NCBI RefSeq assembly: GCF_013170845.1
Contig: NZ_CP033367.1
Coordinates: forward strand, 3,845,001-3,909,000
Direction: 5' to 3'
DNA: 64,000 nt
From: Mesorhizobium loti R88b
Lineage (GTDB): Bacteria; Pseudomonadota; Alphaproteobacteria; Rhizobiales; Rhizobiaceae
The first letter of the stretch is position 1; every line of letters begins with the position of its first letter. This document shows, in pieces, positions 1-7,517 of this stretch. The notes under the pieces were generated by a model that saw nothing but the letters and a program-made list of their open reading frames with translations, did not search any database and was not told the origin of the DNA. Both the position numbers and the translations under genes were made by a program.

Positions 1-189
1 GCGGATGTGTTGTCGCGGCCGCGTGGACCCTGGTTCGTGGTATCCAATGAAGTCGGGCAAGGCATCGTGCCCGACAATGCGCTGGCTCGCCGTTTTCGCG
101 ATGACGCCGGTCGGCTCAACCAGCAGGTTGCGGCAGTTGCCGATACGGTGCTGCTGATGGTGGCGGGGTTGCCCCTCAAGGTGAAATGA
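1..189 (+). CDS. cobP: CobP/CobU, adenosylcobinamide kinase/guanylyltransferase (3' end only)
   Basis: Only the last 62 codons are present; the gene enters from the left edge. The tail has the motif NEVGQGIVP followed by a [11 protein letters not shown] stretch, typical of the C-terminus of the bifunctional enzyme that phosphorylates adenosylcobinamide and activates it with GMP. The P-loop would lie outside the window. The stop is one base before the cobO start, so the two are co-transcribed and probably translationally coupled. Called from the motif and from the cob genes that follow. Confidence 0.88.
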   Translation, partial: ADVLSRPRGPWFVVSNEVGQGIVPDNALARRFRDDAGRLNQQVAAVADTVLLMVAGLPLKVK

Positions 190-190
190 C

Positions 191-805
191 ATGACCGACA
201 TCGACGATAAGGACGAAGAGCGCCATCGCGCCAAGATGGCCAAGCGCAAGGCGGTGCAGGACGCCGAGGTGGCGAGCAAGACGGTCGAGAAAGGACTGCT
301 GATCGTCAACACTGGTCCGGGCAAGGGCAAGACGACAGCCGCCTTTGGCCTGGCGTTGCGGATGCTCGGCTATGGCAAGCGCGTCGGTGTCGTCCAGTTC
401 ATCAAGGGTAAGTGGCATACCGGCGAGAAGGATGCTTTCGCCGCCTTCGGCGACCGCGTCGTCTGGCATGCGATGGGCGAGGGCTTTACCTGGGAGACGC
501 AGGATTTGAAGCGCGACGTCGCGGCGGCGGAAGCCGCATGGGCCAAGGCGCTTGAGTTAATCGCCGATCCCTCGATCAGCCTCGTCGTGCTCGACGAGTT
601 GAACATCGCGCTGCGCTACGACTATCTCGATCTCGACACGGTGGTTGGCGCGCTAAAGGCGCGTCGCGAAGGCCTGCATGTTGTCGTCACTGGCCGCAAT
701 GCCAAGCCGGCGCTGGTCGAGGCGGCCGATCTGGTCACCGAGATGGGCGTGACCAAACACCATTTTTCGGCAGGCGTGAAAGCGCAGCAGGGGATCGAGT
801 TCTAG
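191..805 (+). CDS. cobO: Cob(I)yrinic acid a,c-diamide adenosyltransferase (CobO/BtuR)
   Basis: 204 aa, normal for the CobA/CobO/BtuR family. It transfers the adenosyl group from ATP to the reduced cobalt of the corrin ring in the cytoplasm. A P-loop GPGKGKTT lies near residues 42-49, followed by LALRMLGYGKRVGVVQFIKG, and LVVLDELNIAL matches the Walker-B-like DELN segment. The charged lysine-rich N-terminus before the P-loop is usual for CobO. It starts one base after the cobP stop and ends 4 bp inside the 3' end of the opposite-strand cobD. Confidence 0.96.
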   Translation: MTDIDDKDEERHRAKMAKRKAVQDAEVASKTVEKGLLIVNTGPGKGKTTAAFGLALRMLGYGKRVGVVQFIKGKWHTGEKDAFAAFGDRVVWHAMGEGFTWETQDLKRDVAAAEAAWAKALELIADPSISLVVLDELNIALRYDYLDLDTVVGALKARREGLHVVVTGRNAKPALVEAADLVTEMGVTKHHFSAGVKAQQGIEF

Positions 806-1776
806 AACGCCAGAACCGTGATCGCCGAGACCAAACCGAACAGCGCGATCAGTAGATAATCGGCGACGCGATAGAGCGTCAGCGCCCGCCTGATGTCGCC
901 GCTGTCGACGTCGCGGCGGCCGCCTTCGCCCATGAAAACATCGTCGACCACGATGCCGCCATAGCTGCGCGGTCCGGCAAGTGCCAGGCCAAGCGCGCCG
1001 GCCATCGCCGCCTCCGGCCAGCCGGCATTGGGCGAGCGGTGCTTCTTCGCGTCGCGCCACACCGCTTGCTGGGCGCTGCTGGGATCGGCGCCCTTGACCA
1101 GGAAAGCCGCCAGCACGATCAGCAAAGCTGTCAGCCGCGAGGCCGGCAGGTTGATCCAATCATCGAAGCGCGCGGCGGCCCAGCCGAAGGCCTCGTGACG
1201 CGGGGTGCGGTGGCCGATCATCGAATCGGCGGTGTTGGCGGCCTTGTAGGCGGCACCGCCGGCCAGACCGCCGACACCCGTCCAGAAGGCGGGGGCGACG
1301 ATGCCGTCGGAAAAATTCTCGGCCAGGCTTTCGATCGCCGCCCGGCAGACGGCGGCGCGGTCGAGCGCCTCGGGATCGCGGCCGACGATGCGCGAGACGG
1401 CGACGCGGCCCATGGCCAGGCCGCCCGAGTCAAGCGCGTCAGCCACGGCCTCGACATGGTCGTAGAGGCTTTTCTGCGACAGCAGCGATGTCGCCAGAAG
1501 GGCGGCAATGAACAGCCCGAACGGAACGAACCAGAGCAGAACAAGCTGCACGCAGAGACCAATCACCGCCGGCAGCAGCACGATGACCAGCAGCGCCCGG
1601 ACACCATTTTGGCGACGCAGCGCGTCGGGATCAGTGGCGCGGTTGAGCCTGATGTCGAGAAAGGATATCAGCCTGCCGAACCATGTTACGGGATGGCCGA
1701 TGGCGCGGAACAGCCAGTCCGGATAACCCAGGACGAATTCGACGGCCAAAGACAGGAAAGCGATCAGGACTGACAT
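802..1776 (-). CDS. cobD: Adenosylcobinamide-phosphate synthase CobD/CbiB
   Basis: 324 aa from the ATG at 1776, which gives the family-like start MSVLIAFLSLAVEF; a longer frame to 1881 would lie inside cobC and has no family features. It is an inner-membrane protein that attaches the aminopropanol (or its phosphate) side chain to adenosylcobyric acid. The sequence shows several hydrophobic segments, a GYPDWLFRAIGHPVTWFG N-terminal signature, the ENFSDGIVAPAFW motif and the GHRTPRHEAFGWAAARFDD motif of CbiB/CobD. Its start codon overlaps that of cobC on the other strand by two bases. Its 3' end overlaps cobO by 4 bp. Confidence 0.95.
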   Translation of the reverse strand: MSVLIAFLSLAVEFVLGYPDWLFRAIGHPVTWFGRLISFLDIRLNRATDPDALRRQNGVRALLVIVLLPAVIGLCVQLVLLWFVPFGLFIAALLATSLLSQKSLYDHVEAVADALDSGGLAMGRVAVSRIVGRDPEALDRAAVCRAAIESLAENFSDGIVAPAFWTGVGGLAGGAAYKAANTADSMIGHRTPRHEAFGWAAARFDDWINLPASRLTALLIVLAAFLVKGADPSSAQQAVWRDAKKHRSPNAGWPEAAMAGALGLALAGPRSYGGIVVDDVFMGEGGRRDVDSGDIRRALTLYRVADYLLIALFGLVSAITVLAF

Positions 1777-2821
1777 GAAGCTTCTTGATGGAGCGGTGGA
1801 CCACGGTGGAAGTCTTGGCCGGGCGAGGGTGCTTTTCCCCAACGCGGTGCTGCCTTTCGTCGACCTCTCGACTGGTATCAATCCGCACTCCTACCCGCTT
1901 TTCGACCTGCCCGCCACCTCGCTATCGCGATTGCCGGAAGCGGGACGCGGGCGTGAGCTGACAGAAATCGCGGCCAGAACCTACGGCGCGCCGTCGCCTG
2001 CCAACGTCGTGGCGGCTCCGGGCACACAAATCCTGCTGCCGCGCGTGGTCTCGCTGGTGAGGCCCGGCAAGGCACTGGTGCTGGGGCCGACCTATGCCGA
2101 ACATGCCCGCGCAGCGGCGATCGCCGGGCACGAGGTGAGCGAAGTCAGCGATTTCACGGCGCTGGCTGACGCTGACCTCGCCATTATCGTCAATCCCAAC
2201 AATCCGGATGGTCGCGTCATCGAACGCGACCGTCTGCTGGTGCTAGCGGACAGGCTGCGCACCAAGGGCGGGCTGCTGGTGGTCGACGAGGCATTCATGG
2301 ATGTGGGCCCGCGCGAGCACAGCGTCGCCGGTGAAGTCGGTCTGGGTGACATCGTCGTGCTGCGCTCGTTTGGCAAGTTCTTTGGGCTGGCTGGCCTTCG
2401 GCTTGGCTTCGCGCTTTCCGATGCCGCGACTGTTCAACAGCTGGAAACGCAGTTCGGGCCTTGGGCCGTCGCCGGTCCGGCGCTGGAATATGGTATTCGG
2501 GCGCTAGGCGATATCGGCTGGCAGGACGCGATGCGGGCATCCCTTGCTGAGGCCGCGGCGCGGCTCGACGCGCTGTTCGGCCGCTTCGGCGTGCCCGTCT
2601 CGGGCGGCACCACGCTGTTTCGCTATCTCAGCCTGCCGGATGCGGCCAGCCTATTTTCCGCCCTTGGCGAGCGCGGCATCCTGCTTCGGCATTTCAACGA
2701 TCGACCCGATGTCTTGCGCGCGGGTCTGCCGGGGAGTCAGGAGGAATGGCAGCGGCTCGAATCTGCCCTTGCCGAATGGGCGGCGCAGCGCGAGGATCGA
2801 TCGAAGGGTTCCAAACAATGA
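1775..2821 (+). CDS. cobC: Threonine-phosphate decarboxylase CobC
   Basis: 348 aa PLP-dependent fold-type I enzyme of the aspartate aminotransferase superfamily. It decarboxylates L-threonine-O-3-phosphate to aminopropanol phosphate for the cobalamin nucleotide loop. Visible features are DLSTGINP at residues 30-37, NPNNPDGR near 140-147, the aspartate of VDEAF (about 171) and the PLP lysine in SFGKFFGLAGLRLGF (K201). The start is shared back-to-back with cobD, so no intergenic promoter region exists between them. The stop overlaps the start of the following phosphatase gene (ATGA). Confidence 0.95.
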   Translation: MKLLDGAVDHGGSLGRARVLFPNAVLPFVDLSTGINPHSYPLFDLPATSLSRLPEAGRGRELTEIAARTYGAPSPANVVAAPGTQILLPRVVSLVRPGKALVLGPTYAEHARAAAIAGHEVSEVSDFTALADADLAIIVNPNNPDGRVIERDRLLVLADRLRTKGGLLVVDEAFMDVGPREHSVAGEVGLGDIVVLRSFGKFFGLAGLRLGFALSDAATVQQLETQFGPWAVAGPALEYGIRALGDIGWQDAMRASLAEAAARLDALFGRFGVPVSGGTTLFRYLSLPDAASLFSALGERGILLRHFNDRPDVLRAGLPGSQEEWQRLESALAEWAAQREDRSKGSKQ

Positions 2822-3327
2822 TCCATGTCTGCTCGCTGGCAAAAATTGAGGAAACGGTGGCCAGGACCGGCGCCGACCGCATGCTGTCGCTGCTTTCCGT
2901 CGGGACCGATGTGACGCGTCCTACCTCGATAGCGAGGGAAAACCATCTGCATCTCGTCATGCACGATATCGCGGTGGCGCAGGACGGCATGACCATGCCG
3001 GGCGAGGAACATGTGCGCAATCTGCTCGATTTCGCGCGCCGCTGGGACCGAGCCAAGCCGATGGTCGTGCATTGCTATGCCGGCATCAGCCGTTCGACCG
3101 CTTCGGCCTATATTATCGCTGCCGCACTGGCGCCAAGACGTGACGAGGCAGAGCTGGCCAAGACGTTGCGGGCGCTGTCGCCCTCGGCGACACCCAATCC
3201 GCGGTTGATCGCTGTGGCCGATGTGCTTCTAGAGCGCAACGGCCGCATGATCGAGGCGATCGAATCGATCGGGCGCGGCGCCGACGCCTTTGAAGGCATG
3301 CCGTTCGCGCTGAAGATCGATAGTTAG
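2818..3327 (+). CDS. Dual-specificity/tyrosine phosphatase-like protein
   Basis: 169 aa from the ATG at 2818, overlapping the cobC stop as ATGA, which implies translational coupling. The segment VVHCYAGISRST contains the CX5R signature of cysteine phosphatases (C86, R92) preceded by the usual His. Length and motif fit the small alphaproteobacterial tyrosine phosphatase family. The substrate is unknown. Coupling to cobC raises the possibility of a role linked to cobalamin (for example alpha-ribazole phosphate), but nothing in the sequence shows this. It is followed by 4 bp and then the converging creatininase gene. Confidence 0.82.
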   Translation: MIHVCSLAKIEETVARTGADRMLSLLSVGTDVTRPTSIARENHLHLVMHDIAVAQDGMTMPGEEHVRNLLDFARRWDRAKPMVVHCYAGISRSTASAYIIAAALAPRRDEAELAKTLRALSPSATPNPRLIAVADVLLERNGRMIEAIESIGRGADAFEGMPFALKIDS

Positions 3328-3331
3328 GCGG

Positions 3332-4135
3332 CTACTTCAGCCACTCGACAAGCTTTGCCTTGCGCACATCCCTGAGCAGGCTGATGAACCCGTCGGCCTG
3401 ATGCTCCGCCGTCAGCCGGCCCTTTTCGGCCGTTGCGATGCTGGCGTCGCCGACCACGCCGTTGGGGTTGAGATCGCTGGCGATCCAGGCGAAGGCATGG
3501 GTGCCGGTGTGGCGCAGCAGCGAAAATTCCTTCTCGGCCTTGGCGACGTTGGAAACGAAATTGTCGGCCTTGGCCATCTCGACCAGGTCCGGCCGGAAAT
3601 GTAGCATCAAGGACGTCTCGACATCGCCGCCATGGATGCCGTGACGGTCCTCGAGTTCGGTGTACATGCCGGCCGGACGGCCAAAGCGCTGCCAACTGGT
3701 TTTTACGGCCAGCATCTTTTCGCGCACCCGCAATTCGCGCGTGATGATGCCCATGATCTCCTCATTACCGCCATGCGAATTGACGACGATCAGCTTGCGC
3801 ACGCCGGCGCGCGCGATCGACACGCCAAGCTCCGTCCAGGCCTCGATCAGCGTCGTTGCCGGCAAGGTGAGGGTGCCCGGCGCGTGCAGGTGCTCGTTGG
3901 ACTTGCCCACCGCCTGAACCGGCAGGATGCGGATGTCGAGATCGTCTGGCAGGCGCGAAATGACCGTGTCGAGCATTCCGTTCATGATCGAGGTATCGGT
4001 CGAGACCGGTAAATGCGGCCCATGCTGCTCGATCGCCGCCACCGGCAGCACGGCAATCGTTGCCTCTGGATCGATCGAGGCGTACTCGGTCGTCCGGTAG
4101 TCGCCCCACCACACGCGTCTTTTGGCTACGGTCAT
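3332..4135 (-). CDS. Creatininase family amidohydrolase
   Basis: 267 aa from the ATG at 4135 (MTVAKRRVWWGDY); an upstream extension to 4240 would run into the RidA gene and looks non-coding. The metal-ligand pattern of creatininase/MftE-type hydrolases is visible: AIEQHGPHLP with E36 and H38, D47 in VSTDTS, the NSHGGNEE motif around residues 119-126, and GIHGGDVETS near the C-terminus. Such enzymes open cyclic amides (creatinine) or cleave N-formyl and related amides. It lies 55 bp downstream of RidA on the same strand, probably as a two-gene operon. The actual substrate cannot be read from the sequence. Confidence 0.88.
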   Translation of the reverse strand: MTVAKRRVWWGDYRTTEYASIDPEATIAVLPVAAIEQHGPHLPVSTDTSIMNGMLDTVISRLPDDLDIRILPVQAVGKSNEHLHAPGTLTLPATTLIEAWTELGVSIARAGVRKLIVVNSHGGNEEIMGIITRELRVREKMLAVKTSWQRFGRPAGMYTELEDRHGIHGGDVETSLMLHFRPDLVEMAKADNFVSNVAKAEKEFSLLRHTGTHAFAWIASDLNPNGVVGDASIATAEKGRLTAEHQADGFISLLRDVRKAKLVEWLK

Positions 4136-4190
4136 GTCATGCCTCTTGAATGGATGAGCCAGACCTAGCGCGACAGAACTTGTCTGTCGA

Positions 4191-4574
4191 TCACCCGGCG
4201 GCGATGGCCTCGACCTCGACCTTGAATTCGGGCCGGGCAAATCCGCTGACGATCATCAACGTCGAGGCGGGCGCCGGGCTTGAAAACAACCGGTCGCGAA
4301 CGTCCATATAGGGGCGCAGATGCGCGCGGTCAGTGACATAGGCGTTGATGCGCACGATATCCCCGAGCCCTAGCCCCGCCTCGCCAAGCACTGCCTCGAT
4401 GTTGCGGAAACAGAGCTCGGCCTGGGCACCAGCGTCTTCGGGGATCTGGTCGTCCGCCGTGATGGCGACCTGGCCTGAGCACAGCACCAGCCGCTTGCCC
4501 GGGGGCACCTCGACACCATGGCTGTAACGGGCAAAGGGCGGCTTGATCGACTTGGGGGTGAGGAATTTGAACAT
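4191..4574 (-). CDS. RidA/YjgF/UK114 family enamine-imine deaminase
   Basis: 127 aa, full family length. The sequence has the RidA layout: SGQVAI in the N-terminal half, QAELCFRNIEAVLGEAGLGLGDIVRINAYVTDR, then the C-terminal ASTLMIVSGFARPEFKVEVEAIA. RidA proteins hydrolyse reactive enamines/imines or act on related intermediates of nitrogen heterocycle catabolism. It is transcribed away from the ABC importer at 4841 and is followed by the creatininase-family gene. Its neighbours suggest removal of ammonia or an unstable intermediate in breakdown of the imported compound. Confidence 0.88.
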   Translation of the reverse strand: MFKFLTPKSIKPPFARYSHGVEVPPGKRLVLCSGQVAITADDQIPEDAGAQAELCFRNIEAVLGEAGLGLGDIVRINAYVTDRAHLRPYMDVRDRLFSSPAPASTLMIVSGFARPEFKVEVEAIAAG

Positions 4575-4633
4575 GACAGTCTCCTGGATGCCGCCAGCCT
4601 AGGGCGGCATGTGTTGCAGCTTCAAGATGGCGG

Positions 4634-4650
4634 TGCAAGTTCCCGGTGCG
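4634..4650 (+). promoter_or_regulatory. Possible NtrC-type binding site
   Basis: TGCAAG-N5-GGTGCG matches 9 of 12 defined positions of the enteric NtrC consensus TGCACC-N5-GGTGCA. It lies 113 bp upstream of the sigma-54-like promoter at 4763, a normal distance for an enhancer site. The match is imperfect and rests on pattern only. Confidence 0.35.
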
Positions 4651-4762
4651 ATTGTGGACAGGCGTTTAAAAAATAGGCACGATGCCTCCGGTGCAGCACG
4701 ACCTTTCCGGCTTTCGCAGATGGCTGTGGTGCAGGCGGGCGGGTCCCGGCGCAAGACGCCGG

Positions 4763-4778
4763 TGGCATGTGTCTTGCT
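4763..4778 (+). promoter_or_regulatory. Sigma-54 (RpoN) -24/-12 type promoter
   Basis: TGGCATGTGTCTTGCT fits the consensus TGGCACR-N4-TTGCW with one mismatch (T for C at the sixth base), including the invariant GG and GC at correct spacing. It is 62 bp upstream of the substrate-binding protein start at 4841. A perfect 6-bp inverted repeat with a 5-nt loop (4746-4762) sits directly upstream. Confidence 0.6.
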
Positions 4779-4840
4779 TCTTGAATCTTTGGTGTCGAGC
4801 CTGGCGCGTGACGCGCCGGAGCAAACAAAGGGTGGTGTCG

Positions 4841-5845
4841 ATGTACGTAAAACAGAAGATCTCGGTGGCGGTGGTGGCCTTGCTTGCCGCCAGCACGCTG
4901 GGTGCGGCGGCGAATGAAAAAGTCACTTTCGGCACCAACTGGTTGGCCGAGCCGGAACATGGCGGCTATTACCAGGCCGTGGCGGACGGCACCTATGCTG
5001 CCTGCGGCCTCGACGTCACCATTATGCAGGGCGGCCCGCAAGTCAGCGGTCGGCCGATGCTTTTGGCCGGCAAGATCGATTTCTACATGGGCGGCAATCT
5101 GCTGTCGGCCTTCGACGCCGTCCAGCAAGGCATTCCGATGCGCGTGGTGGCCGCCGACTTCCAGAAGGACCCGCAGGTCATCATGTCCCACCCCGGCGAG
5201 GGGCTCGACAAATGGGAGGATCTGAAGAACGCCGACCAGTACATACTGGGTGACGAAGGCGTGCAAACCTTCTTCCAGTGGATGGTAACTGCGCTCGGCT
5301 TCGACGCCGCCAAGCGCGCGCCCTACACCTACAACACCGCTCCTTTCCTCGCCAACAAGAAGTCGATCCAGCAGGGCTACGTCACCTCGGAGCCGTTCGC
5401 GGTCAAGAAGGAAGGCGGCTTCGTGCCGAACCAGTTCCTGCTCGCCGACTATGGCTGGGATACCTATTCGACAACGATCGAGGTGATGCAGGACACGATC
5501 GACAAGAAGCCGGAGGTCGTCCAGTGCTTCGTCGATGGCTCGGCCAAGGGCTGGTACAAGTACCTCTACGGCGACAACAAGGCCGCCAACGACATGATCA
5601 AGAAAGACAATCCTGACATGACGGACGACCAGATCGCCTTCTCGATCGACCAGATGAAGAAGTTCGGCCTTGCCGATTCGGGCGACACGGAAAAACTCGG
5701 CATCGGCGCCATGACCGACGCGCGCATCAAGAGTTTTTACGACAAGATGGTCAAGGCCAAGGTCACACCCGCCGGCATCGACATCACCAAGGGCTACACG
5801 CTGGCCTTCGTCAACAAGGGCGTCGGGCTCGACCTCAAGAAATAG
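4841..5845 (+). CDS. ABC transporter substrate-binding protein, NMT1/THI5-like
   Basis: 334 aa from the ATG at 4841; the frame is open further upstream but residues before MYVKQKISVAVV are not signal-like. A Sec signal peptide (about residues 1-23, ending ...LGAAA) is followed by VTFGTNWLAEPEHGGYYQA, the pattern of NMT1/THI5-like and NitT/TauT binding proteins, some of which bind pyrimidine precursors. It should deliver ligand in the periplasm to the ATPase and permease encoded downstream. A sigma-54-like promoter and a possible NtrC site lie upstream, suggesting nitrogen control. The ligand is unknown; neighbouring amidohydrolase and RidA genes point to a nitrogen-containing ring compound. 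Confidence 0.88.
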   Translation: MYVKQKISVAVVALLAASTLGAAANEKVTFGTNWLAEPEHGGYYQAVADGTYAACGLDVTIMQGGPQVSGRPMLLAGKIDFYMGGNLLSAFDAVQQGIPMRVVAADFQKDPQVIMSHPGEGLDKWEDLKNADQYILGDEGVQTFFQWMVTALGFDAAKRAPYTYNTAPFLANKKSIQQGYVTSEPFAVKKEGGFVPNQFLLADYGWDTYSTTIEVMQDTIDKKPEVVQCFVDGSAKGWYKYLYGDNKAANDMIKKDNPDMTDDQIAFSIDQMKKFGLADSGDTEKLGIGAMTDARIKSFYDKMVKAKVTPAGIDITKGYTLAFVNKGVGLDLKK

Positions 5846-5856
5846 GCCAGCCCGGC

Positions 5857-6675
5857 ATGATGAGAGAAAAGGTGGCGCAAGCGCCGGACGTCACTTCGGC
5901 CTTGCTGGCGCTGAGGGGCGTCGGCAAGGTATTTTCCAATGGTGTGACGGCGCTGAGCGCTGTCGATCTGACGATCCGGGAGGGCGATTTCCTCAGCCTG
6001 CTCGGCCCGTCCGGCTGCGGCAAATCGACGGCGCTGCGGCTGATCGCGGGCCTGTCGACGCCGACCTCCGGCGTGCTCGACTGGCGCGGCGGCGGTTCGC
6101 TCGACCGCGCCAATATCGGCTTCGTCTTCCAGGAGCCAACATTGCTGCCCTGGGCCAGCGTCTTCGACAATGTGTGGCTGCCGCTCAGGCTGAAAGGCAT
6201 TTCCCGCGCCAAGGCTGCGCCGGCGATAACGGAAATGCTGGCGCGGGTGCACCTGACCGGCTTCGAGGACGCCGTGCCGCGTGAACTGTCGGGCGGCATG
6301 AAGATGCGTGTCTCGATCGCGCGGGCCATGGTGACCAAGCCGCGCGTGCTGTTGATGGACGAACCGTTCGCCGCGCTCGACGAAATCACCCGCTTCAAGC
6401 TCAACAACGACCTTCTGGAGCTGTGGCAGGACGAGCGCTTCACCGTCGTCTTCGTCACCCACAGCGTCTTTGAAAGCGTCTTTCTCTCCAACCGCGTCGT
6501 CGTCATGGCGGCGCGGCCGGGCAGGGTGTTCGACGAACTCGCCATCGAGGCGTCCTATCCGCGCGACGAGGTGTTTCGCACCTCGCCCGACTATGCGGCT
6601 CTTTGCCGGCAGGCCTCCGACGTGCTGGTCAACGCCATCAACTCAACCGCAGGCGCGCATCATGATGGCCATTGA
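5857..6675 (+). CDS. ABC transporter ATP-binding protein (NitT/TauT type)
   Basis: 272 aa. Walker A GPSGCGKST, Q-loop FQEPTLLPW, signature LSGGMKMRVSIARA, Walker B VLLMDEPFAALDE and the H-loop VTHS are all present, so the ATPase appears functional. It starts 11 bp after the binding-protein stop (MMREKV or the second Met). Its end overlaps the permease start by 14 bp, marking a tight operon. It powers import of the same ligand as the upstream binding protein. Confidence 0.95.
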   Translation: MMREKVAQAPDVTSALLALRGVGKVFSNGVTALSAVDLTIREGDFLSLLGPSGCGKSTALRLIAGLSTPTSGVLDWRGGGSLDRANIGFVFQEPTLLPWASVFDNVWLPLRLKGISRAKAAPAITEMLARVHLTGFEDAVPRELSGGMKMRVSIARAMVTKPRVLLMDEPFAALDEITRFKLNNDLLELWQDERFTVVFVTHSVFESVFLSNRVVVMAARPGRVFDELAIEASYPRDEVFRTSPDYAALCRQASDVLVNAINSTAGAHHDGH

Positions 6676-7513
6676 CGAAGGGGTGCTCAAACTTGACCCG
6701 GAGGAAGCGCGGCGTGTGCGCCAGGAGCGGTTCGAGCGCATCGGCCGCTGGGTGCTGCCGCTGGCGATCATGATCCTAGCGATCTGGCTCTGGGACCGCA
6801 TCTGCGTCTGGAACGAGATTCCGCAATACATCCTGCCACGGCCCGGCGTGGTGCTGTGGACGCTCTACAATGATGCCGGGCTGCTGTTCTCCTCGTTGCT
6901 GGTCACCTTGCGCATCACCTTCCTCAGCCTGGCTTTGGCTGTCATCGGCGGCGTCGGCCTGTCGGTGCTGTTTGCGCAATCAAAATGGGTCGAGATGTCG
7001 TTCTTCCCGTTTGCCATCGTGCTGCAGGTGACGCCGATCGTGGCGATCTTTCCGCTGATCAACATCTATGTGAACAACCAGACGACCAAGCTTCTGCTCT
7101 GCGCCTGGATCGTCGCCTTCTTTCCGATCCTGTCCAACACCACGCTTGGCCTGAACTCGGTCGACCGCAATCTGCGCGACCTGTTCAAGCTCAATGGCGC
7201 GACGCGCTGGCAGCAACTGCGCTATCTCAGGCTGCCGGCGGCGATGCCGTATTTCCTAGGCGGGTTGAAGATCGCCGGCGGACTATCGCTGATCGGCGCC
7301 GTGGTGGCCGAGTTCGTCGCCGGCACCACCGGCCAGTCGTCGGGACTTGCTTCGCGCATCATCGAGGCCGGCTACCGGCTCAACGCGCCACGGCTGTTCG
7401 CGGCCCTGTTCCTGATCTCGCTCACCGGCATCCTGATCTTCCTCGTGCTGTCGCTGATTTCGCATCTCATTCTCAGGCGCTGGCATGAAAGCGCGCTGAA
7501 GCAGGAGCGCTAG
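6662..7513 (+). CDS. ABC transporter permease (NitT/TauT type)
   Basis: 283 aa from the ATG at 6662 (or 6665), overlapping the 3' end of the ATPase gene; the longer frame from 6470 is only out-of-frame shadow of that gene. About six hydrophobic segments are visible, with the permease coupling-loop region LNGATRWQQLRYLRLPAAMPYFLGGLKIAGG (EAA-type loop) in the C-terminal half. It forms the inner-membrane channel of the importer. Four bases separate it from the next gene, which begins with TTG. Confidence 0.93.
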   Translation: MMAIDEGVLKLDPEEARRVRQERFERIGRWVLPLAIMILAIWLWDRICVWNEIPQYILPRPGVVLWTLYNDAGLLFSSLLVTLRITFLSLALAVIGGVGLSVLFAQSKWVEMSFFPFAIVLQVTPIVAIFPLINIYVNNQTTKLLLCAWIVAFFPILSNTTLGLNSVDRNLRDLFKLNGATRWQQLRYLRLPAAMPYFLGGLKIAGGLSLIGAVVAEFVAGTTGQSSGLASRIIEAGYRLNAPRLFAALFLISLTGILIFLVLSLISHLILRRWHESALKQER

Positions 7514-7517
7514 GCCC

